From Gammaproteobacteria bacterium (GTDB lineage: Bacteria > Pseudomonadota > Gammaproteobacteria > RBG-16-57-12), in assembly GCA_022712945.1 (NCBI GenBank), contig JAFLJP010000085.1, positions 1-32,305 on the forward strand: 32,305 nt of DNA. The letters run 5' to 3'. The notes under the pieces are model-generated. The model was not told the DNA's origin, ran no database searches, and saw nothing but the letters and a program-made list of their open reading frames with translations. Below, piece after piece: positions 8,217 to 16,135 of the stretch. Position 1 is the first letter of the stretch. Each line of letters starts with the position of its first letter. Both the position numbers and the translations under genes were made by a program.

Positions 8217-8233
8217 TTGGCCTGTTTTTTGCA
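8217..8233 (+). promoter_or_regulatory. sigma-54 (-24/-12) promoter of glnA
   Basis: TTGGCCTGTTTTTTGCA has the invariant GG (8219-8220) and GC (8231-8232) exactly 12 bp apart, and matches YTGGCACG-N4-TTGCW except for CT in place of AC. Transcription should start near 8244, giving a leader of about 60 nt before the ribosome binding site GGAGG (8294-8298) and ATG 8305. Confidence 0.75.
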
Positions 8234-8304
8234 CCATGCAGCGCAAAAGAAATTTGGATTCAATACCACTTTTTGACTCTATAACAATCCTCTGGAGGAA
8301 CATA

Positions 8305-9714
8305 ATGTCTGCAAATATCGTCCTTGATATGATCAAAGAAAACGATGTCAAATACGTTGATTTTCGCTTCACCGACACCCATGGCAAAGAGCAGCACGTG
8401 ACCTTTCCGGCTCACACTATTGATGAAGATACGCTACTGAGCGGCAACATGTTTGACGGCTCATCCATCGCTGGCTGGAAAGGCATCAATGAGTCCGACA
8501 TGATTTTAATGCCCGACTGCACCACCGCCGTTATGGATCCTTTCTTCGAAGAAGCGACTTTGATTCTGCGTTGTGACATCGTAGAACCCACAACCATGCA
8601 GGGCTACGAACGTGACCCACGCTCTGTTGCCAAACGTGCTGAAGCCTACCTGAAGTCAACTGGTATTGCGGATGCTGCGTTCTTCGGTCCCGAGCCAGAG
8701 TTTTTTGTTTTAGACGATGTTCGCTGGGGCTCCAATATGAGCGGCAGCTTTGTAAAGATCGATTCGGATGAAGCCGAGTGGAACTCCGAAAAAGTATTTG
8801 AAGATGGCAACATCGGTCATCGCCCTGGCGTTAAAGGTGGTTACTTCCCGGTTCCCCCGGTTGACGCACTGCATGACATTCGTGCCGCCATGTGTGAAAC
8901 CATGGAGCAGATGGGCCTGAAAGTTGAAGTACACCACCACGAAGTGGCGACTGCTGGTCAGTGTGAAATCGGCGTTGAATTCAACACACTGGTCAACAAA
9001 GCAGATGAAGTACAGATACACAAATATGCGGTTCACAACATCGCCCACATCTACGGAAAAACAGCCACCTTCATGCCCAAGCCAATTGTGGGTGACAACG
9101 GTTCTGGCATGCACGTTCACATGTCACTGACAAAAGATGGTCAAAACCTGTTTGCTGGTGACGGCTACGGCGGCCTCTCAGACACTGCCCTGTTCTACAT
9201 CGGCGGTATCATCAAACATGCCCGCGCACTGAACGCTCTGACCAACGCTTCAACCAACTCTTACAAGCGTCTGGTACCGGGCTTTGAAGCACCGGTTATG
9301 CTCGCTTACTCTGCACGTAACCGTTCAGCCTCTATCCGCATTCCGTATGTCACCAATCCAAAAGGCCGTCGCGTAGAGCTACGCTTCCCTGACTGTACTG
9401 CCAACCCCTACCTGGCTTTCTCAGCCATGATGATGGCGGGCCTGGACGGCATTCAAAACAAGATTCACCCAGGTGAAGCGATGGATAAAGATCTGTATGA
9501 CCTGCCACCAGAAGAGGAAGCTGAAATCCCAACAGTTGCCCATTCACTGGATCAAGCGCTGGAAGCACTGGACCAGGATCGTGCCTTCCTGACCGCAGGT
9601 GGTGTATTCACCGACGACATGATTGATGCCTACATCAAGTTGAAGATGGAAGAGGTCACTCAACTGCGCATGACCACGCATCCTATTGAGTTTGAGCTGT
9701 ACTACAGCTGCTAA
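8305..9714 (+). CDS. glnA: glutamine synthetase type I
   Basis: Makes glutamine from glutamate, ammonia and ATP; forms a cytoplasmic dodecamer. From ATG 8305 the protein has 469 residues, the same as E. coli GlnA. This start was chosen over an in-frame ATG 69 bases earlier because GGAGG (8294-8298) precedes it and [20 protein letters not shown] matches the family N terminus. Visible motifs include GSSIAGW (52-58), FGPEPEFF (127-134), the ATP/glutamate region [10 protein letters not shown] (265-274) and the adenylylation loop [11 protein letters not shown] with Tyr398, so covalent control by GlnE is expected. Control at transcription is through the -24/-12 promoter and NtrC-like sites; ntrB and ntrC lie just downstream. 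A strong terminator follows. Confidence 0.98.
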   Translation: MSANIVLDMIKENDVKYVDFRFTDTHGKEQHVTFPAHTIDEDTLLSGNMFDGSSIAGWKGINESDMILMPDCTTAVMDPFFEEATLILRCDIVEPTTMQGYERDPRSVAKRAEAYLKSTGIADAAFFGPEPEFFVLDDVRWGSNMSGSFVKIDSDEAEWNSEKVFEDGNIGHRPGVKGGYFPVPPVDALHDIRAAMCETMEQMGLKVEVHHHEVATAGQCEIGVEFNTLVNKADEVQIHKYAVHNIAHIYGKTATFMPKPIVGDNGSGMHVHMSLTKDGQNLFAGDGYGGLSDTALFYIGGIIKHARALNALTNASTNSYKRLVPGFEAPVMLAYSARNRSASIRIPYVTNPKGRRVELRFPDCTANPYLAFSAMMMAGLDGIQNKIHPGEAMDKDLYDLPPEEEAEIPTVAHSLDQALEALDQDRAFLTAGGVFTDDMIDAYIKLKMEEVTQLRMTTHPIEFELYYSC

Positions 9715-9738
9715 TCTACACCGGTTGCTGTGACACCA

Positions 9739-9768
9739 AACGCCTCCTTTCTGGAGGCGTTTTTGTTT
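9739..9768 (+). terminator. intrinsic terminator of glnA
   Basis: A perfect 9-bp stem AACGCCTCC / GGAGGCGTT (9739-9747 and 9753-9761) with loop TTTCT is followed by TTTGTTT. It isolates glnA from the DUF4124-ntrBC unit. Confidence 0.92.
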
Positions 9769-9834
9769 AGTCTCTCCACCCCCGATTCACCTGCTTGCCT
9801 TGTTTTGCCAATGCGGATTCGCTATGCTCAATGA

Positions 9835-10356
9835 ATGCGCAAACGACTGACTCTCATACTTCTTTTACTGGCACTCCCCTGTAGTGCTGAAATATACAAA
9901 TGGGTTGATAATGAAGGCAACGTCAGCTACGGTGACCACCCGGCACCGGGTCAAAAAAAGCAAGTCATCAAACCGATACCCATCAGCACCTACTCCAGCG
10001 GCTATCGCAAACCAGAGACAACAACCGCCCGCAGCAAGACAAAAAAAGCCAAAGAGACGCGCTATACTCAGTTCACCGTCGCACAACCACAAAACGATGC
10101 CGCCATCCGCAGCAACAATGGCCAGATCACCATCACCCTGGCCACAACCCCGCCACTCGATACCAAGGCAGGGCATAAAATAGAACTTATATTCGATGGC
10201 TCAATAGTAACAACCAGCGACAGCACCACCACCACACTTGCCAACCTCGACCGGGGCAGCCACACCCTCTCCGCCAATATCATCGATAAACAAGGCAAGG
10301 TGCTGATCACCGCGCCAGACAGTACATTCTACCTGCTACGCAGCACGGTACGCTAG
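9835..10356 (+). CDS. DUF4124-domain exported protein
   Basis: Has a signal peptide (residues 1-18, cleavage after PCSA) followed directly by the DUF4124 motif EIYKWVDNEGNVSYGDHPAPG (19-39), a short domain common in exported gammaproteobacterial proteins and of unknown function. A basic, Thr/Lys-rich linker (about 55-80) leads to a C-terminal beta-rich region (about 88-173) with the look of an immunoglobulin-like domain (HKIELIFDG, LDRGSHTLSANIID). Location is probably periplasmic. It lies between glnA and ntrB, a place where such genes are often found in this group, but no link to nitrogen control is known to me. ATG 9835 has no clear ribosome binding site. Confidence 0.8.
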   Translation: MRKRLTLILLLLALPCSAEIYKWVDNEGNVSYGDHPAPGQKKQVIKPIPISTYSSGYRKPETTTARSKTKKAKETRYTQFTVAQPQNDAAIRSNNGQITITLATTPPLDTKAGHKIELIFDGSIVTTSDSTTTTLANLDRGSHTLSANIIDKQGKVLITAPDSTFYLLRSTVR

Positions 10357-10359
10357 AAC

Positions 10360-10374
10360 GCACCAGAATAGGGC
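10360..10374 (+). promoter_or_regulatory. candidate NtrC site upstream of ntrB
   Basis: GCACCAGAATAGGGC agrees with the NtrC form GCACCAAAATGGTGC at 12 of 15 positions. It lies 4 bp after the DUF4124 stop and about 140 bp before the ntrB start, suggesting autoregulation of ntrBC by NtrC. Confidence 0.45.
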
Positions 10375-10482
10375 TGCGTGCGCTCTTCATCGGGGATAGA
10401 AAACCACCAACAGAACAAGCTATCCGTGTAACCCATTGATTTGAAATCCGATACAAACGATTATTACACCAAAGATCAAATT

Positions 10483-10498
10483 TGGTTTGGATATTGCT
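10483..10498 (+). promoter_or_regulatory. weak sigma-54-like element before ntrB
   Basis: TGGTTTGGATATTGCT has GG (10484-10485) and GC (10496-10497) 12 bp apart and TTGCT, but lacks CAC after TGG. The implied transcription start falls within a base or two of the ntrB ATG at 10510, which would give an almost leaderless message, so this element may be fortuitous. Confidence 0.25.
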
Positions 10499-10509
10499 AC
10501 AGGCATAAC

Positions 10510-11598
10510 ATGAATGCAAAACCGACAATCGACGCTCCGCAACCACAACAAATTCTGGAAAACCTCTCCACTGCGGTACTGCTACTCAACCAGTCATGTA
10601 AACTGGTCTGCATGAATCCAGCCTGTGAAGAGCTACTGGCACTGAGTGCCAACCGGCACCGGGGGGAGTCTCTGGATCACTTTCTACCCAATGCCCATCA
10701 CCTCATTGAGTTAGCCCAAAACACCCTGCTCAGTGGTCGCTCCTGCACCGAACGTGAAATGCCGCTCACCTCCGCCAATTTGAACAACGTCACCGTTAAC
10801 TGCACCCTGACACTCTTCCACGACCTTGACTCAAAAAGTCCAACGATCATGATTGAGATGTCACCGATGGACCGCCACCTGCGCATCGCCCGTGACGAAC
10901 AGCTCAATACCCAGTTTCAGGCCACCAAAGAGCTACTCCGTGGCCTTGCCCATGAGATAAAAAACCCGCTCGGCGGTCTACGGGGCGCGGCACAGCTGCT
11001 TGAGCGGGAACTGCCCAGTGACGAACTCAAAGAGTATACCCAGGTCATCATTGACGAGGCGGACCGGCTGCGCAATCTGGTGGACAGAATGCTCGCCTCC
11101 AACAACCCGCCTCAACTGGGGCGGGTCAACATCCATCAGGTACTGGAGCGGGTTTGCAGCCTGGTCAGCATCGAAGCTGCCGAGGGTATCAATATTATTC
11201 GCGACTACGACCCCAGCCTGCCTGAACTGCTGGCCGATGGTGACCAGCTGATTCAGGCCGTTTTAAATATTACCCGCAACGCCGCACAGGCGCTGAATGG
11301 CAAAGGCAACATCACACTGCGTACCCGGCCACTGCGCCAATTCACCATAAACCAGCAACGCCACAAACTTGTGATCAGCCTGCAAATTATGGATGATGGC
11401 CCCGGCATTCCACCAGACATGCAAGAGGCCATCTTCTACCCGATGGTCAGTGGCCGCCCGGAAGGCACCGGACTCGGCCTCACCATCGCGCAAACCATGG
11501 CCAACCAGCACAACGGCTTGATTGAATGCAGCAGCACACCCGGCAACACCACCTTTACCCTGTTGTTGCCGCTCAAGGAAGCTCTGAAGTCTGGTTAA
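10510..11598 (+). CDS. glnL: nitrogen regulation sensor histidine kinase NtrB (GlnL)
   Basis: A cytoplasmic histidine kinase/phosphatase that controls NtrC phosphorylation in response to the PII protein. From ATG 10510 it has 362 residues (E. coli 349); an upstream in-frame TTG at 10441 adds 23 residues that do not match the family. An N-terminal PAS domain (about 8-125) is followed by the H box LRGLAHEIKNPLGG with phosphorylated His148, an N box (NITRNAAQAL), the G1 box DDGPGIPP and the G2 box GTGLGLTIAQ. No membrane segment is present, as expected. The ntrC gene starts 48 bp downstream, forming an ntrBC operon. An NtrC-like site lies upstream. Confidence 0.95.
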   Translation: MNAKPTIDAPQPQQILENLSTAVLLLNQSCKLVCMNPACEELLALSANRHRGESLDHFLPNAHHLIELAQNTLLSGRSCTEREMPLTSANLNNVTVNCTLTLFHDLDSKSPTIMIEMSPMDRHLRIARDEQLNTQFQATKELLRGLAHEIKNPLGGLRGAAQLLERELPSDELKEYTQVIIDEADRLRNLVDRMLASNNPPQLGRVNIHQVLERVCSLVSIEAAEGINIIRDYDPSLPELLADGDQLIQAVLNITRNAAQALNGKGNITLRTRPLRQFTINQQRHKLVISLQIMDDGPGIPPDMQEAIFYPMVSGRPEGTGLGLTIAQTMANQHNGLIECSSTPGNTTFTLLLPLKEALKSG

Positions 11599-11646
11599 AT
11601 CATGACTTGTTCAAAGCTTCCTCAACGAACCAAACAAGGAACACCC

Positions 11647-13044
11647 ATGACCGATAGCAATATCTGGATCATTGATGATGATCGCTCAATACGCTGGGTG
11701 CTGGAAAAAGCCCTCAAACAAGCGCATCACCACACCACCAGCTTTGACAAAGCGACCGGGGTGATGGAGAGCCTGAAACATGAGCAACCCGACGTGCTGA
11801 TTACCGATATCCGCATGCCCGGCATGGATGGCCTAACCCTGCTGGATAAAATTCACAGCCACTATCCCGAGCTGCCAGTGATCGTGATGACCGCACACTC
11901 TGATCTCGACAGCGCCGTCTCTGCCTACAAAGGGGGCGCATTCGAATACCTGCCCAAACCGTTTGATGTCGATGAAGCCACCGAGCTGGTTGAGCGTGCC
12001 CTGCAACACCGACGCCAACACCCCCCCGCAGAGACAGTGATACCCGAAAGCACCCCTGAAATCATCGGTGAAGCCCCCTCCATGCAAGAGGTTTTTCGTG
12101 CCATCGGCCGCCTCTCCAGCTCAAAAATGACCGTCATGATCAATGGCGAATCGGGCACCGGCAAAGAGCTGGTAGCCCAGGCACTGCATCGACACAGCCC
12201 CAGGGCAAACAAACCCTTTATCGCACTGAACACCGCTGCAATACCCAAAGACCTTCTGGAATCAGAACTGTTTGGCCACGAACGCGGAGCCTTCACCGGC
12301 GCACAAAGCCAACGCCAAGGCCGTTTCGAACAGGCCGATCACGGCACCCTCTTTCTCGATGAAATTGGCGACATGCCCGCAGAGCTGCAAACACGCCTGC
12401 TCAGAGTATTAGCCGATGGCGAGTTCTATCGTGTGGGTGGGCGCACCCCAGTCAAAGTTGACGTCCGCATTATCGCCGCCACCCACCAACACCTTGAAAA
12501 CCACGTAAAAAAAGGGCTATTCCGCGAAGACCTCTTCCACCGCTTGAATGTTATCCGCATCCACATTCCATCGCTGCGCGACCGCCGAGAAGATATTCCA
12601 CTACTGGCACAACACTTTTTACTACGCGCAGCAGATGAACTCGATGTAGAACCAAAGCACCTCAATAAAGCCGCCACCACACTGCTTACCCAGCTCGATT
12701 GGCCAGGTAATGTGCGGCAGATAGAGAACACCTGCCGCTGGCTGACCGTGATGTCACCCGGCCAGATTATTGCGGTCGACGACCTGCCGCCCGAGCTACG
12801 AGAAGAGACCCTGACAGAAAAAAATGAACAGACAGAGTGGGAAAGCATACTGCACCGCTGGGCAACCCAGCAACTGCAAAAAGGGGAAAACGCCCTACTC
12901 AACAACGCAATGCCCCGCTTCGAAAAAGTGATGATAGAAGCCGCACTGGCACACAGCGGCGGGCATCGCCAAGATGCCGCAAAACTACTCGGCTGGGGAC
13001 GTAACACCCTGACCCGCAAGATCAAAGAATTGAAGATAGAGTGA
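11647..13044 (+). CDS. glnG: nitrogen regulation response regulator NtrC (GlnG)
   Basis: A sigma-54 enhancer-binding activator. ATG 11647 was chosen because AAGGA (11636-11640) precedes it and MTDSNIWIIDDDRSIRWVLEKAL is the family N terminus, giving 465 residues (E. coli 469). The receiver domain (1-120) has DD at 11-12, phospho-acceptor Asp54 in LITDIRMPG and Lys104. The AAA+ domain has Walker A GESGTGKE (167-174), the sigma-54 contact loop GAFTGA (214-219) and Walker B GTLFLDEIG (233-241). The C terminus has a Fis-type helix-turn-helix (GGHRQDAAKLLGWGRNTLTRKI). It should bind the dyads found upstream of glnA and between nirB and narK. Confidence 0.97.
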   Translation: MTDSNIWIIDDDRSIRWVLEKALKQAHHHTTSFDKATGVMESLKHEQPDVLITDIRMPGMDGLTLLDKIHSHYPELPVIVMTAHSDLDSAVSAYKGGAFEYLPKPFDVDEATELVERALQHRRQHPPAETVIPESTPEIIGEAPSMQEVFRAIGRLSSSKMTVMINGESGTGKELVAQALHRHSPRANKPFIALNTAAIPKDLLESELFGHERGAFTGAQSQRQGRFEQADHGTLFLDEIGDMPAELQTRLLRVLADGEFYRVGGRTPVKVDVRIIAATHQHLENHVKKGLFREDLFHRLNVIRIHIPSLRDRREDIPLLAQHFLLRAADELDVEPKHLNKAATTLLTQLDWPGNVRQIENTCRWLTVMSPGQIIAVDDLPPELREETLTEKNEQTEWESILHRWATQQLQKGENALLNNAMPRFEKVMIEAALAHSGGHRQDAAKLLGWGRNTLTRKIKELKIE

Positions 13045-13194
13045 CCAACTGCAAAGTGCATCACCTGATATATCGCATACCCCCACCCGCCGTTTTCTAG
13101 GAAATCTCTGATATGAAATATAAACGGAAAGAGGGAGCATATAGGGCATATGTAACTGATTGAGTACGAAAATAACGAAGAGTTGAGGCAAAAG

Positions 13195-13572
13195 ATGAAT
13201 ACGCTGAATAGTGACTATAAAATTATCTTACTTCTAACAGTTTCCATGCTGTCAGCGTGTAGTAGCCAGGCTACAAAACATGATAATGACATGACTCTAG
13301 AAAAGAGTAATCCACCACAACTATGGTCATTTCATAAGAGTTTAAGCATTTCAGTGGATGTCTGTGCCTTAAAGGGATATAGCGCCTTAAAATCACTAGA
13401 ATTTTCTGGCGTAGTACAAAATGGCAACTATTCCTATGGGAATTTTAACGAGAATAGAGCGGCTGTAAAATGCGTTGAAATAAGCAATGGCTCATTGGTT
13501 TATTTAGCCGTGGCAGGCCCGGAAAGAGATGTTGTTGAAAAACTAAGAAATGAAATCGCATGGAAATATTAA
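13195..13572 (+). CDS. small hypothetical lipoprotein
   Basis: Starts at ATG 13195, preceded by GAGG (13185-13188). The protein has 125 residues with a lipoprotein signal peptide ending in the lipobox LSAC (Cys22). The mature part has two further cysteines (in DVCALKG and VKCVEIS) that could form a disulfide bond. No known domain is recognised. It is richer in A+T and less gammaproteobacterial in codon choice than its neighbours, which may mean recent acquisition. It stands alone, with 150 bp on one side and 133 bp on the other. Confidence 0.6.
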   Translation: MNTLNSDYKIILLLTVSMLSACSSQATKHDNDMTLEKSNPPQLWSFHKSLSISVDVCALKGYSALKSLEFSGVVQNGNYSYGNFNENRAAVKCVEISNGSLVYLAVAGPERDVVEKLRNEIAWKY

Positions 13573-13604
13573 TCACATACAATGAATAAGGTTAGCCTGA
13601 AAAT

Positions 13605-13620
13605 AAAGGGCTCTGACCCC
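13605..13620. repeat. possible dispersed-repeat remnant
   Basis: AAAGGGCTCTGACCCC is the complement of a GGGGTCAGAGCCC-type sequence that I have often seen beside REP-associated or IS200-like transposase genes. No transposase is present here, so it may be the remnant of an excised element. It lies in the 133-bp gap after the lipoprotein gene. Confidence 0.25.
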
Positions 13621-13705
13621 AACGCCAGTAAGTTAAGAAAACATTCATTTAATATCAATGGCTTAAGTAGGAATTTATGTTGCGGTTAAACAGTATAAGC
13701 TTTCA

Positions 13706-14389
13706 TTAAAAAACATTGAGTTTCTTGATGGAGCGGGGCTTGAAGATAACCGCACGAATACGGCGATTTTCCCCCCGACCCTCTGGCGTCAGGTTGTCTG
13801 TGACGGGGCGAGTGTCGCCATAACCAGCAATGGAGATGCGCTGTCGAGGCACATCCAACCCATAGATCATATATTTTGCGACGGTGGCAGCGCGAATGGC
13901 GGATAGCTCCCAGTTGGAAATGTAGAGTTCTTTAAGGGCAGCACTCAGCGGCATGTTGTCGCTGTGCCCTTCAATGCGGATGTAATAGTTTGGATAGCGG
14001 TTTAATGCCGCCGCAATCTCTTTTATTACCGTTTTGCCATCAGCGGTGAGATCAACCTGGCCAGAAGGAAATAGTGCCGTTTGGTCGAGTTCAATCACCG
14101 TGAGGTTCTCAATCTGCTGAACCTTAATATTATTTTGGCGCAATGCCTCTTTCAGGTCGAGGCGTAGTGCTTCAATCTCGGAGCGAGCTTTTGTTTGCTC
14201 TCTTTTCGAGACCGCTTCCTGGTGCTCCAGTTGGTCATCGTAATCTTTGCGCAACTGCTCTTGAGAAGCCTCTTCTTGTTGTAGCTGCAACTTAAGTGCC
14301 TCGTTCTCCTCCTTTAACTCCTGGGTGGCACAGCCACTCAAAAAAAGGATTGTGGCGAGCATCATAAAAGTAATAAGACGATTGTGCAT
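13706..14389 (-). CDS. OmpA/MotB-type peptidoglycan-associated lipoprotein
   Basis: The start was set at ATG 14389, which has AGGAAA just upstream and begins a lipoprotein signal peptide with lipobox LSGC (Cys20); a longer open frame from 14446 would put 19 charged residues before it. The mature protein has a Glu/Gln-rich coiled coil (about 24-85) and a C-terminal OmpA-like domain (about 95-220) with IEGHSDNMPL and NWELSAIRAATVAKYM, the signature of peptidoglycan binding. It is probably anchored in the outer membrane by its lipid and reaches the cell wall. The length is 227 residues. Partner and role are unknown; it is transcribed alone on the minus strand. Confidence 0.85.
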   Translation of the reverse strand: MHNRLITFMMLATILFLSGCATQELKEENEALKLQLQQEEASQEQLRKDYDDQLEHQEAVSKREQTKARSEIEALRLDLKEALRQNNIKVQQIENLTVIELDQTALFPSGQVDLTADGKTVIKEIAAALNRYPNYYIRIEGHSDNMPLSAALKELYISNWELSAIRAATVAKYMIYGLDVPRQRISIAGYGDTRPVTDNLTPEGRGENRRIRAVIFKPRSIKKLNVF

Positions 14390-14530
14390 GGCTATTTCCT
14401 CTTTCAAATCAACATGTATAGCGTTAGCTCTTTCTATGCGCTGCATGATAGCGCCATATCGCCTTAATACAAGTGAGTGGCAATAGTTTTGAGGTATGGC
14501 TCACTCTCTATGGTGAAAATTAACACATCA

Positions 14531-14545
14531 ACCATATTATATGGT
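14531..14545. repeat. 15-bp perfect palindrome
   Basis: ACCATAT-T-ATATGGT is a perfect 7+1+7 inverted repeat about 140 bp upstream of the ompA-like gene, on the side of the decayed b561 gene. It is suited to a dimeric regulator, but no family is recognised. Confidence 0.4.
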
Positions 14546-14717
14546 CGGATAAAAATATGCCGCAAGAGCAATGAGATAGTCCGAGATTGAGTATTCTATC
14601 CGACGGCATACTTCAATGCAGTTCATGGCATGCCATGATTATCATAAACCCTGGCAGTTATTTTTTAAATTTGATCTACTCTTTCACCATGGAAACCTTA
14701 ATCTCAGAAGTGAGCCA

Positions 14718-15522
14718 ATGAAACTAAAAGGGAGTGAACACCGTTATGGTGTCATTGCGCTGCTATTGATCGGGTTGTCTGGTTTGGGACTCTATATGGT
14801 GGAGCTGAGTTACTATGATGCTGATTACAAATCCAGTGTTGATCTTCACCGCTCTTTGGGGGGTTAACCGCGCTATTAATTGTGCTGCGCATGATTTGGA
14901 TACTCTTTGATTTTCGACCACCATTAAGCGCAGATTTAACCTCGCTGGAACAGCGTGCCGCCACCTTAGTACATCGACTGTTTTACCTGTTGATGGTATT
15001 ACTGCCCATTGCAGGCTATCTTGTTTCAACCTCAGATGGGCGCGGTGTTGATATATTTGGTTTGTTTGAGCTACCCGCACTACTACCTGTTGCAACCGGG
15101 CGAGAGGAGTGGGCGGGTGATCTGCAGAGGGGTTGGCGATGGCTCTATGGTTTTTGCTGGTGGTGCAGGTGAAGACCGCAAGTATTGATAGCAATCATGC
15201 CAAGCGCGACAAGCACATCCGCAATGAAGACTTTCTGAATGTGGATAAATACCCCACCGCATCCTTTGTAAGCCAAGGTTTCAAACCATTGACCGATGGG
15301 AGGTCGCAGTTAACCGGAGAGTTAACCCTGCATGGCATCACCCGACCGATTGTGGTTGATGTGGTATTTATTGGTGTGGGAGAGGAGCCATGGGGTGGTC
15401 ATCGCCGTGGTTACCGGGGAACCACCACCATCAAACGCAGCGATTACAATATGAGCCACGACTTAGGGCCGATGGCTGACAGTATGGCGCTGGATTTTTT
15501 CATTGAAGGCATTCGAAAATAG
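14718..15522 (+). pseudogene. decayed cytochrome b561 gene fused to the 3' part of a yceI gene
   Basis: Cytochrome b561 and YceI are usually separate adjacent genes (yceJ-yceI in E. coli); here one damaged stretch holds parts of both. ATG 14718 begins a b561 N terminus, but the first helix reads RYGVIALLLIGLSGLG, without the LHW-containing segment that carries a haem-ligand His. A frameshift at the G run 14858-14863 gives a stop at 14865-14867. The frame continues (14882 onward) with LPIAGYLVSTSDGRGVDIFGLFELPAL, then shifts again near 15125-15135. At about 15170 the b561 sequence joins the middle of YceI (VKTASIDSNHAKRDKHIRNEDF ... LTLHGITRPIVVDVVF), whose signal peptide and first strands are missing. 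The intact YceI tail ends at 15522. Four lesions indicate an old pseudogene. Confidence 0.88.
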
Positions 15523-15589
15523 CCGCCTAGTGGAATTAAGGTATTTGTATCCCGTTGTAATTTTTTGATGATCTGGGTATTGTTGGTTG

Positions 15590-15605
15590 ATCGTTAATTT
15601 ACGAT
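15590..15605. promoter_or_regulatory. candidate operator dyad before the haemoglobin gene
   Basis: ATCGT-TAATTT-ACGAT is a perfect 5+6+5 dyad, with two further pairing bases beyond one mismatch. It lies 26 bp before the haemoglobin start and overlaps TTGAT, an FNR-type half-site. A nitrosative-stress or oxygen regulator is possible, but no known consensus is fully met. Confidence 0.3.
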
Positions 15606-15631
15606 AAAACAACTTTTGATAGGAGAAGCAT

Positions 15632-15988
15632 ATGAGCTCATTATTTGATCGTTTAGGTGGTAACGCAGCTGTTGATGCAGCAGTAGATATTTTCTACGCC
15701 AAGGTATTGGCAGATGATCGTATCAATCAGTTTTTCACTAGTGTCGACATGGAGACGCAGGCTGCGAAACAGAAAGCTTTCCTGACGATGGCATTTGGCG
15801 GCCCGAATAGCTACAGCGGACTGGATATGCGCGAAGGCCATAAACATATGAATTTGAATGAAGGCCACTTTACAGCTGTTGTTGAAAACCTGGCGGCAAC
15901 ACTCAAGGAGATGGGTGTCTCTGATGCGGATATTTCTGAAGTGGCAGCGATTGCTGATAGCGTGAAGGATGATGTGCTTAATCGCTAA
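15632..15988 (+). CDS. group I truncated haemoglobin (GlbN/trHbN type)
   Basis: A small 2-on-2 globin of 118 residues, co-linear with cyanobacterial GlbN for its first 70 residues. The proximal haem ligand is His70 (MREGH). Distal-pocket residues are Tyr22 (B10), Gln43 (E7) and Gln47 (E11). Position 46, which is His in Synechocystis GlbN and makes it hexacoordinate, is Lys here, so a pentacoordinate or ligand-ready haem is expected. FxxxDMxxQxxKQKAFLTMAFGG is typical of the family. Such globins commonly detoxify nitric oxide or bind oxygen, which fits nitrite metabolism in this window. AGGAG lies before the ATG, and a strong terminator follows, so it is monocistronic. Confidence 0.93.
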   Translation: MSSLFDRLGGNAAVDAAVDIFYAKVLADDRINQFFTSVDMETQAAKQKAFLTMAFGGPNSYSGLDMREGHKHMNLNEGHFTAVVENLAATLKEMGVSDADISEVAAIADSVKDDVLNR

Positions 15989-16020
15989 AAGCGGCCCGAA
16001 AGAAGAACATGATCGACCAA

Positions 16021-16055
16021 GCGCCTCAGCATGTTATGTGTTGGGGCGTTTTTTA
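16021..16055 (+). terminator. intrinsic terminator of the haemoglobin gene
   Basis: GCGCCTCAGCA (16021-16031) pairs with TGTTGGGGCGT (16039-16049) through 11 bp including three G-U pairs, with a 7-nt loop, followed by TTTTT. The G-U pairs form in plus-strand RNA, matching the direction of the haemoglobin gene. Confidence 0.85.
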
Positions 16056-16103
16056 TTGCCGAATGGTTTTTTTATCCACATCACGTTAAAGTTTCAAAAC
16101 CGT

Positions 16104-16109
16104 TATAAT
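16104..16109 (+). promoter_or_regulatory. -10 element for the HPP gene
   Basis: A perfect TATAAT stands 26 bp before the start codon. No good -35 hexamer is found 16-18 bp upstream, so an activator may be needed. Confidence 0.45.
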
Positions 16110-16135
16110 CTTTTTTACTCTCAGGGAGGGAATTT

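Noticed and set aside
15133..15522. A functional independent YceI-type gene
   Set aside because: The frame lacks a signal peptide and the first part of the YceI fold. Its first residues derive from the b561 fourth helix.
16037..16062. A sigma-54 promoter before the HPP gene (TTGGGGCG ... TTGCC)
   Set aside because: The GG-to-GC spacing is 13 or 15 bp, not 12, and the sequence is the haemoglobin terminator.
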